Source of the DNA: a bacterium
Lineage (GTDB): Bacteria > CSSED10-310 > JAFGSJ01
Length of the DNA: 45,369 bases
NCBI GenBank assembly: GCA_016934675.1
Contig: JAFGSJ010000010.1
Span: forward strand, 1-45,369
Direction: 5' to 3'
A program made the position numbers and the translations under genes. The notes under the pieces are model-generated. The model had not been told where the DNA came from. It worked only from the letters and a program-made list of their open reading frames with translations, and did no database searches. Shown piece by piece: positions 7,453 through 14,374 of the stretch; position 1 is the stretch's first letter, and each line of letters starts with the position of its first letter.

Positions 7453-8223
7453 ATGACGAAGAAAGTATTGGTACTTGCAACGAATTACGGGACGTGGGGA
7501 GAGGAGTTACAAGCCCCCTGGGACATTATCAAGAAGGCTGATCACAAGGTCACTTTGGCGACACCTTTAGGCAAGAAACCGCTCCCCCTGGCGGTCAGTG
7601 TTAACCCGGATTTTGTGGACCCGATCATTAATGTTAAAGTCAATCCTCCCGAGGTCTGTGCTCGGGTCAAAGAATTAACTGACGGCAATGAATGGGTCGG
7701 GCCCCTCACTTTCAAGCAAGCCCGAATGGACGATTATGATGCCCTGGTCCTGACCGGTGGGCTGGGAGCCATGATCGACATGTGTAACAGTTACAATGTC
7801 CACAAGTTGATCATGGATGCCTATCGTGCGGACAAACTGATCGGGGCCTTGTGTTACGCCGTCACCAGTCTGGTTTTTTGCCGGGACCCGAACAACAGCA
7901 ATAGAAGTGTGATCTATGGCAAGAAAGTGGCGGCCCATCCGGCTTCGTGGGATTTTTACGGTCCGGATTGGGATTTTACGTATGATCTGTATGGCGCTAC
8001 GCCCGACAACAAGGGAACTGACGTCCATACGCCCGGCTTTCTCTGGCCGGTCGAACACCTGGTCCGTGATGCGGTGGGCCCAAAAGGGAAATGTATCGCC
8101 ATCGAAACGGCCAGTCGCGAGAAGCCGAGTGTCGTCTACGATTGGCCTTTTGTGACCGGGACTTCAGTCGAATCGTCCATCGCCTATGGCCAGAAAATTG
8201 TCGAGGTCCTTCAATCGAAATAA
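7453..8223 (+). CDS. DJ-1/PfpI superfamily protein, Hsp31-like length
   Basis: A 256-residue DJ-1/PfpI superfamily member, longer than the copy at 6344. MTKKVLVLATNYGTWGEEL forms the first strand and loop with Glu-17/Glu-18 in the family's acidic position. LVLTGGLGAMIDM is the central glycine-rich strand-loop. The elbow GALCYAVTSLVF carries Cys-134, followed by Tyr rather than the common His. ATG 7453 is preceded by GGAAGGA (7437-7443). Long members of this group include Hsp31-type glyoxalase III and deglycase-like proteins, so methylglyoxal handling is possible, but the changed elbow residue argues for caution. It lies between cupin and tautomerase genes on the same strand. Confidence 0.82.
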   Translation: MTKKVLVLATNYGTWGEELQAPWDIIKKADHKVTLATPLGKKPLPLAVSVNPDFVDPIINVKVNPPEVCARVKELTDGNEWVGPLTFKQARMDDYDALVLTGGLGAMIDMCNSYNVHKLIMDAYRADKLIGALCYAVTSLVFCRDPNNSNRSVIYGKKVAAHPASWDFYGPDWDFTYDLYGATPDNKGTDVHTPGFLWPVEHLVRDAVGPKGKCIAIETASREKPSVVYDWPFVTGTSVESSIAYGQKIVEVLQSK

Positions 8224-8302
8224 TATCCGGAATACGCGACCCTTATCCGGGTCATATGTCAACCCGGAGCAGGTTCGCTCCTTGCCATGATCAGGAGGTA
8301 TT

Positions 8303-8521
8303 ATGCCCGCTATCACTATCCAGAGCCTGGAATTGACCGAGGAACAAAAGGTCATTCTGGCAGAAAAGTTCACGCGGATTTTCTCTGAAGTGTCTCATGT
8401 TCCTGAAGACAAGATTTACCTTTTCTTTCTGGGGTATCCGCTCGACAGCGCCGCCAAAGGTGGGGTTCTCTTTTCGAAGAATCCTCCCCAGTTCGGAGTC
8501 GGTCAGTTCAGTCCAAAATAG
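8303..8521 (+). CDS. 4-oxalocrotonate tautomerase / MIF-like small tautomerase
   Basis: A 72-residue protein starting MPAITIQSLELTEEQK. After removal of the initiator Met the N-terminal Pro would be the catalytic base, the hallmark of the tautomerase superfamily. The pattern of a beta strand, an alpha helix (EEQKVILAEKFTRIFSE) and a second strand (DKIYLFFLGY) matches one 4-OT beta-alpha-beta unit, and the length is close to 4-OT's 60-75 residues. AGGAGG (8292-8298) lies just upstream of the ATG. The substrate, probably an alpha-keto acid or enol, cannot be told. It ends the group of DJ-1, cupin and DJ-1 genes and precedes the TolC gene by 88 bases. Confidence 0.75.
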   Translation: MPAITIQSLELTEEQKVILAEKFTRIFSEVSHVPEDKIYLFFLGYPLDSAAKGGVLFSKNPPQFGVGQFSPK

Positions 8522-8554
8522 TGGACTTTCACATGATGAGTCATACACAATGAG

Positions 8555-8599
8555 CCGGTCTTCTCTTGAACTGGAGTACCTTCAGCTCAAGACCGGGAG
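8555..8599 (+). promoter_or_regulatory. Leader hairpin overlapping the tolC-like ribosome site
   Basis: CCGGTCTT (8555-8562) and AAGACCGG (8589-8596) are perfect complements, and the 3' arm runs into the presumed Shine-Dalgarno GGGAG (8595-8599) of the gene at 8610. The folded state would hide the site. An alternative inner pairing, CTTGA with TCAAG, also exists. This could be a translational control element; no known riboswitch class is recognised. Confidence 0.4.
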
Positions 8600-8609
8600 T
8601 AAAGAAAAT

Positions 8610-10106
8610 ATGATTAAAATAGGTTTGAAAGCGGTCATGGTGGTCTTACTGACGCTCAGCACATTGCATCCGGTCGGGGCAGATGAGGTTAACCCCGTTG
8701 TTCCGGGTGACGCTATGCTCCCGGAATCGGCCATGGTTTCAATCGACGATTTCCTTGATCGGATCAAAAACAACCACCCGCTTTTTGAAAAAGAAAGTTA
8801 TACTGCCCGGATTCTCGAGGCAGAACGGGACAGCTATCTGGGCGATCAGGACTGGCAGTTGAAGGGCTCCATGGATTATTCCTATTTTGAACGGACCTAT
8901 GCTCAGTTGGGACCTGACATTACTCAGAGCATTTCGGGTTACGCCGGTGTGGAGCGTCATTTCTGGGAGACAGGTGGCTCGTTTTACGCTTCAGGCGACC
9001 TCGAGTATGTCGATCAGTCAGCCTATACGGTCTTTCCCCGCAATTACTATCTCAACCAGTTAACCCTGGGCTATTCCCATCCTCTGTTGAAAAACAAGCA
9101 TGGATTTCTGGACCGTTTTTCTTACCTGGCCAAAGAATACGATATTTCCCGGGCAGATGTTATGGCCCTTGAAAACCAGGAAGCTTTTTTAATGTCATGT
9201 GCCGAGAAATATATCGACTGGGTCTCATTGGCTGAACAGGTGAAAGTCTATGAGGAGAGGCTTCGTTTGAGCGAACAGGAATACGAGTCCAACCAAAAGA
9301 AAAAGGCTGCTTATCTCATTGATGCAATCGATGTTTTGCGTGCTGAAGATGCAGTCAGGATTGCCAAGCAGAACCTCGAACTGGTCAAAATTCAACTGTC
9401 CGGGTTGCAGAGTGAATTGGCTGTCCTGACGCAGGATGCCACATTCGAGGAGGCTGTTCCTCATTTCGATCTTTTTCAGAGCCACGTTCTGACAGAGGAG
9501 CACTATCAGCAGGGTTGTGATTATATCCGGACGGGTTCTCGCCTGATCCAGCCCCTCTTTATCGCCCGTCAGCAACTCGAATTCAATCAATTGAAATATC
9601 ATGAAGAACTGAAACCAAGCTTGACTGCCTATTCTCAGGTCGGCCTCAAGAATGCCGATAACAACATGGTCGAAGTCATGTTGCTCGATGAGCCTGATCT
9701 GAGTCTGGGCCTGATCTACAGCGTCCCCTTCGAGCGGCGAACTGCCAAAGCACGTCTTCATCAGACTGATCTGTCCATCAAGCAACTGAGCAAGCAGATC
9801 GAAGAGATTACCCTGGACCTTCTGTCTGCATTCACGAATATACATACCCAGTTGAGTCAGCTCTTGACCGTGCTCGATCTGAATCGGGCCCAGATCGAAT
9901 CGGCTCGTCAGAAAACACTCGAAGAAATCAGAATGTACAATTATGGTCGCAGTCAGATGACCTTTATAATTCAAAGTCGTGATAATGAGCAGAATGCACA
10001 ATTGGCTTACATTCAGAATGCAGTCCGTTATCAAAAACTGCTTGTGCGTTACCGGGCTTTGCTTGACGAAATCGTGGTTTCATCATTGCCGGTCGAACAA
10101 CCATGA
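8610..10106 (+). CDS. TolC-like outer membrane efflux protein
   Basis: A 498-residue outer membrane factor of the TolC/OEP family. ATG 8610 opens a good signal peptide (MIKIGLKAVMVVLLTLS, cleavage after about residue 24), which is why I reject longer in-frame starts that would overlap the tautomerase gene. The body has the OEP pattern of beta segments separated by long amphipathic helices, such as EQVKVYEERLRLSEQEYESNQ and LLSAFTNIHTQLSQLLTVLD, in two repeats. It would form the trimeric exit duct for the RND pump encoded 87 bases downstream. No membrane-fusion adaptor gene, normally needed to link the two, lies between or beside them. Expression may be tuned by the hairpin at its ribosome site. 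Confidence 0.85.
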   Translation: MIKIGLKAVMVVLLTLSTLHPVGADEVNPVVPGDAMLPESAMVSIDDFLDRIKNNHPLFEKESYTARILEAERDSYLGDQDWQLKGSMDYSYFERTYAQLGPDITQSISGYAGVERHFWETGGSFYASGDLEYVDQSAYTVFPRNYYLNQLTLGYSHPLLKNKHGFLDRFSYLAKEYDISRADVMALENQEAFLMSCAEKYIDWVSLAEQVKVYEERLRLSEQEYESNQKKKAAYLIDAIDVLRAEDAVRIAKQNLELVKIQLSGLQSELAVLTQDATFEEAVPHFDLFQSHVLTEEHYQQGCDYIRTGSRLIQPLFIARQQLEFNQLKYHEELKPSLTAYSQVGLKNADNNMVEVMLLDEPDLSLGLIYSVPFERRTAKARLHQTDLSIKQLSKQIEEITLDLLSAFTNIHTQLSQLLTVLDLNRAQIESARQKTLEEIRMYNYGRSQMTFIIQSRDNEQNAQLAYIQNAVRYQKLLVRYRALLDEIVVSSLPVEQP

Positions 10107-10193
10107 CCAGACCAGGCAGAATGCATGGCGAAACTGTGTCCAGACGAGATATGATTGCCGCGTCTGACCAGGATTGTAACGAGAAGGTACGCG

Positions 10194-13100
10194 ATGAAGG
10201 AAATTTTCCGGTTTTTTGCTGAACGTCATAAACTCGCCACCCTGGCGACCATCATGATCATTCTGATGGGCTCGAGCGCCCTGATGAAGATGCAGCGGGA
10301 CAACTATCCACCGGTTGACCTGGGTGAAATGACCATTCAAACTATGTATCCGGGCGCTGCGCCAGAAGATGTCGAACTGAACGTCACCAACCAGATCGAA
10401 GACCAACTGAAAAATGTGGTCGGCATTAAAACCATGACCTCGTTCTCGATGGAGAACATGTCCATCATCAAGATCGGTATCGATCCCAATGTCAGGGACC
10501 AGGTGCGGGTCAAGAACGATATCCGGGACGCAGTCAGTCGCGTCACCAAGCTGCCGGTCGAAGTCGAGGAGGCCCCACTGGTCACCGAGGTGAAAACCTC
10601 GATTTTTCCTATCCTCGAGGTTGGGATCGCCGGGGAATTGCCTTATGCGGACCTGCGTGAGATCGTCCGGCGACTCGAAAAGAAAATTTTGACTGTCCCG
10701 GGAGTGGCCGGTGTGAGTAAATTCGGTTATCGGGCCCGGGAAATCAAGATCGAAGTTAATCAAGATAAAATTCGCTATTTTCAGATTCCCCTGAGCATGA
10801 TCACCCAGGCGATCCAGTGTCGGAATGTTCGGGCTACGGGTGGCAGTTTCGAGTCATATACCGATGAAAAGAACGTGGTCACCCTGGCCCAATTCAGCAA
10901 TCCGCTCGAAGTAGGAGATGTCATCGTCCGGACAACTTTTGAAGGGCCGCAGATCAAGGTCAAGGACCTGGCCATAATCCGGGACGATTTCGCCGATGAA
11001 ACCATTATTCCACGCCTGAACGGGAAAAAAGTCATTTCGCTGAATATCACCAAGAACGAGTCGGCTGATATTATCAGGACTGTCGACTCTCTACGTGAAC
11101 TTCTCGATAAGGAAAAAGGCGACCTGCCCAAAGATGTCGAGATTATCTATTCGAGCGATGAGTCCAAGACAGTCAAGGCCCGATTCAATATCGTCATATC
11201 CAACGGTCTGACCGGCTTACTGCTGGTTATCGTCATGCTGACACTTTTTCTCAATTTCAGGACCGCTTTCTGGGTAGCCATGGGTATCCCGACCACTCTT
11301 TTGGGCGTGTTTGCCGTGATGCCGCTTTTTGGGGCACATCTGGACAGCATGACCTTGAGCGCCATGATCCTGGTCCTCGGTATATTAGTCGATGATGCCA
11401 TCATCATCTCGGAGAACATCACCCGCCGGGTTGAGTTGGGTGACAGTCCTGACCAGGCCGCAGCCGAGGGGACTCGGGAGGTCTTTCTCCCTGTTTTGAC
11501 CACGGTATTGACTACTTTTCTGGCCTTTGTGCCCATGTTTTTCATGCCGGGTGTCATGGGAAAATTCGTCTATCTGATCCCCCTGGTCATCAGCCTGTCC
11601 CTGTTTATTTCACTCGGCGAGTCCTGCTTAATCCTGCCGGCTCATATCGTTCATAGCCTGAAAAAACATGTTCCGAAAAATAACACTGTTACGCAGAAGG
11701 GCTTTTTCGAGACCATTCGGGTTTGGTTCGAAAGGATGCTGTATCATCTGTTGCGAATGCGCTATGCCTGTGTTACCTTTTTTGTCGGCATGATGCTGAT
11801 CACGCTCCTCTATGCCGTTATGGGCATGGATTTCATTCTGATGCCGGCAGCCGGGGCTGAGCGTTTTGTGATCAATATGCAATTGCCGATCGGGACTTCG
11901 CTTCAAGCTACCTCAGATGCAATCGCCGAGGTCGAGGCCAAAGTCAAGACCATACCGACGAGCGAGTTGGCTTCTTTTGTCACCAGGATTGGGCAAGGCT
12001 TGACCCTGACTGAACAGGGTGAGTATTACGGGTATATCGATGTTCGCTTGACCCCTTTTGGTAAACGTGTCCGGACTGCAGACGAGATCATCAAGGACTT
12101 ACGGGCCCAGTGTGATCATCTCAAGCGTTTTGAAAAAATCACTTTTTCGGTTTTTACCGGCGGACCGCCGGTGGGCAAACCGGTTTCGATCAAAGTGGTC
12201 GGTCATGATGATCAGAAACGGGCCCAATTATCGGATGCTCTTGAATCCTTTCTGAAGACAATCAACGGTGTCAAGGACATCAGTCGAGATGATCATCCGG
12301 GTAAGGAGCAGGTCGAGATCCACATTGACTATGAGCAACTGGCCCGGGTGGAATTGACTGTAGCGGACATCGCTCAGAATGTGCGGATTGCCTATGACGG
12401 GCAACTGGTAACCAGTCTGCGTTATGGAGACGAAAACGTCAAATTCAGGTTACAATTCCCGATAAAAGCCCGTGGTCGGATCGGGAATTTGCGAGAATTA
12501 CTCATCCCGAACCAGCAGCGTCGCTTGATCCCACTGAAAACAGTGGCGACGATGAAGACGGGCCCGGGCCCTTCGACGTATCAGCATTATAACGGTGAAC
12601 GAACGACCACGGTGGAAGCCGATATTGACAAAACCGTGACCACACCACTCAAGATAATCGAACAGGTGACGGGCCATTTCAATCTCGAGCGGGATTGGCC
12701 GGAATTTCGTTTCGAGTTGGGCGGTGAAGCCCGTGAGACCCGTGAGTCAATGATGGGTCTGCTTGCTGCTTTTGTCATTGCATTCCTGGCTATTTATTTT
12801 TTACTTGTCCTGCAATTCGATTCCATGACCCAGCCCGTTCTCGTTCTGGTGGCAATCCCGTTTGGACTGATCGGGGTCATCATAACCTTCATGCTCCATG
12901 GACAGGCTCTCGGTTTTATGGCCCTGATGGGCGTGATCGGTCTGGCCGGGGTCGTGGTCAATGACTCGATCGTTCTGGTCGATCACCTGAATACCTTGAA
13001 AAAGGAGCGTAACGATGAAAATCTGTTACGGACCATTGCACTCGGGACAAGCAATCGCTTGCGGGCGATCATTCTGACCACCGTGACAACTGTTGCAGGC

Positions 13101-14324
13101 CTGGTACCTTTGGCGTACGGCATCGGTGGGGCCGATGTTTTCATGGGGCCTATGGCCATGGCCCTTGGTTTCGGTCTGCTCTTCGCCACGCCGCTGACAC
13201 TCATTCTTGTCCCGTGCCTGTATGCGATTGGCAACGATTTCGGCTCATTGAAACGAAAATTATTTAAACGATCCGCACCGCGGGAGGTGGACCAGTCCCA
13301 ACCCGTCGAAGAAGCAAACATAAAAGCGTTAAGGAGAAAAAAAATGAAAGGTATCATTGCGTTTCTCAGCATAGTCTTGTGTCTGAGTCTGGCTGTGAAT
13401 ATATATTTGCTTTTTTTCCACGAGCCGGGTCCCGCGTTGAGTCATTCGGGTGAGCCTGACCCGACCAGTTTTCTGGGCTTGTTACGGGCACGTTCGGGCA
13501 TAGCGCTGGATTTGCCTCTCGAAGCGCAATGGGAATATGCTTGTCGAGCGACTACGACCAAGGCATATAACAACAATGGTGACTGCACGGTCATCAGCCA
13601 GGACGAAACGCCGGACCCGCAGCTCGAACCCCTGGGCTGGTACTGGGCTAACTGGCCGGGTGAAGCTTCAGGCCAAGGCACTCGTGAGGTCGGTCTCAAA
13701 AAGCCGAACCTCTGGGGATTATATGACATGCATGGGAATGTGTGGGAGTTATGTCGCGACCGTTTTGCCGACTATACGGGCGATGCAGTTGATCCGATTG
13801 GGCCGGCCCAGGGGATGAAACGGGTCGCCCGCGGTGGGAGCTGGCATTCCTGGCCGTCACTCTGCCGTTCTGCTACCCGCGTGCCCGGGAAAGACCCCTT
13901 CCGGGCCGCCGGCTTCAGGATTTCCTGTCAGCCTGATGATAGGGCCCAGAATGCACAGTTCATTATCATTGACCTGTCACCGGGCCCGCAGGCCGCTCAA
14001 TACCCCGTTCTTTTCCTGGATGGACCACCCAAAGACCTGCTTGACAATCCCGACTATAAAACCACGAAAATCGTTTTACGACGCATTCAAGAGGGAACAT
14101 TTACGATGGGATCGCCGGTCAATGAACGCGGTCGTTCCGACAATGAACAACAACATCAGGTTCGTTTAACCCATGATTTTTTCATGGGAATGTATGAGAT
14201 CACCCAAAAACAGTGGTCAAGTGTTATGGGTACCAATCCGAGTTATTACAAAGGTGAGACATTACCGGTTGAAGGAGTGACCTGGAAAGATGATATCCGG
14301 GGCGGGACCTGGCCGCCCACCTAA
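10194..14324 (+). CDS. RND efflux pump fused in frame to a circularly permuted FGE-like domain
   Basis: One uninterrupted frame of 1376 codons. Residues 1 to about 1030 are a complete RND permease: N-terminal membrane helix, periplasmic porter regions, and a TM4 motif VLGILVDDAIIISENITRR with proton-relay Asp-400 and Asp-401. The second-half counterpart GVVVNDSIVLVDHL is also present. After a charged cytoplasmic tail the frame runs without a stop through AAGGAG and Met-1051 into a second membrane helix and a formylglycine-generating-enzyme-like (FGE/SUMF) fold. The fold's C-terminal half (LPLEAQWEYACRA, GLYDMHGNVWELC, RGGSWHSW, AAGFRI) comes before its N-terminal half (EGTFTMGSPVNERGR, MYEITQKQWSSVMG, PVEGVTW). 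The paired cysteines of catalytic FGE are absent. Start ATG 10194 follows GAGAAGG. It could be a true fusion or two proteins sharing a frame. Confidence 0.85.
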   Translation: MKEIFRFFAERHKLATLATIMIILMGSSALMKMQRDNYPPVDLGEMTIQTMYPGAAPEDVELNVTNQIEDQLKNVVGIKTMTSFSMENMSIIKIGIDPNVRDQVRVKNDIRDAVSRVTKLPVEVEEAPLVTEVKTSIFPILEVGIAGELPYADLREIVRRLEKKILTVPGVAGVSKFGYRAREIKIEVNQDKIRYFQIPLSMITQAIQCRNVRATGGSFESYTDEKNVVTLAQFSNPLEVGDVIVRTTFEGPQIKVKDLAIIRDDFADETIIPRLNGKKVISLNITKNESADIIRTVDSLRELLDKEKGDLPKDVEIIYSSDESKTVKARFNIVISNGLTGLLLVIVMLTLFLNFRTAFWVAMGIPTTLLGVFAVMPLFGAHLDSMTLSAMILVLGILVDDAIIISENITRRVELGDSPDQAAAEGTREVFLPVLTTVLTTFLAFVPMFFMPGVMGKFVYLIPLVISLSLFISLGESCLILPAHIVHSLKKHVPKNNTVTQKGFFETIRVWFERMLYHLLRMRYACVTFFVGMMLITLLYAVMGMDFILMPAAGAERFVINMQLPIGTSLQATSDAIAEVEAKVKTIPTSELASFVTRIGQGLTLTEQGEYYGYIDVRLTPFGKRVRTADEIIKDLRAQCDHLKRFEKITFSVFTGGPPVGKPVSIKVVGHDDQKRAQLSDALESFLKTINGVKDISRDDHPGKEQVEIHIDYEQLARVELTVADIAQNVRIAYDGQLVTSLRYGDENVKFRLQFPIKARGRIGNLRELLIPNQQRRLIPLKTVATMKTGPGPSTYQHYNGERTTTVEADIDKTVTTPLKIIEQVTGHFNLERDWPEFRFELGGEARETRESMMGLLAAFVIAFLAIYFLLVLQFDSMTQPVLVLVAIPFGLIGVIITFMLHGQALGFMALMGVIGLAGVVVNDSIVLVDHLNTLKKERNDENLLRTIALGTSNRLRAIILTTVTTVAGLVPLAYGIGGADVFMGPMAMALGFGLLFATPLTLILVPCLYAIGNDFGSLKRKLFKRSAPREVDQSQPVEEANIKALRRKKMKGIIAFLSIVLCLSLAVNIYLLFFHEPGPALSHSGEPDPTSFLGLLRARSGIALDLPLEAQWEYACRATTTKAYNNNGDCTVISQDETPDPQLEPLGWYWANWPGEASGQGTREVGLKKPNLWGLYDMHGNVWELCRDRFADYTGDAVDPIGPAQGMKRVARGGSWHSWPSLCRSATRVPGKDPFRAAGFRISCQPDDRAQNAQFIIIDLSPGPQAAQYPVLFLDGPPKDLLDNPDYKTTKIVLRRIQEGTFTMGSPVNERGRSDNEQQHQVRLTHDFFMGMYEITQKQWSSVMGTNPSYYKGETLPVEGVTWKDDIRGGTWPPT
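13344..14324 (+). CDS. Possible internal start: membrane-anchored permuted FGE-like protein
   Basis: ATG 13344 lies inside the RND frame but has its own near-perfect ribosome site AAGGAG (13331-13336) 7 bases upstream and opens a membrane anchor, MKGIIAFLSIVLCLSLAVN. This would yield a 326-residue protein with the FGE-like domain in the periplasm. Either both long and short products are made, or the RND stop codon was lost by mutation or by a sequencing indel. In the +1 frame a TAA lies a few codons before the ATG, so a single-base change could separate the genes. The domain keeps all fold motifs but not the CxxxxC copper-binding pair, so a binding or structural role is likelier than sulfatase maturation. 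Confidence 0.55.
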   Translation: MKGIIAFLSIVLCLSLAVNIYLLFFHEPGPALSHSGEPDPTSFLGLLRARSGIALDLPLEAQWEYACRATTTKAYNNNGDCTVISQDETPDPQLEPLGWYWANWPGEASGQGTREVGLKKPNLWGLYDMHGNVWELCRDRFADYTGDAVDPIGPAQGMKRVARGGSWHSWPSLCRSATRVPGKDPFRAAGFRISCQPDDRAQNAQFIIIDLSPGPQAAQYPVLFLDGPPKDLLDNPDYKTTKIVLRRIQEGTFTMGSPVNERGRSDNEQQHQVRLTHDFFMGMYEITQKQWSSVMGTNPSYYKGETLPVEGVTWKDDIRGGTWPPT

Positions 14325-14374
14325 AGAGAATCTGTTCATACTTTGTATTGATACACTCGAACAAGGGGAAAAAG

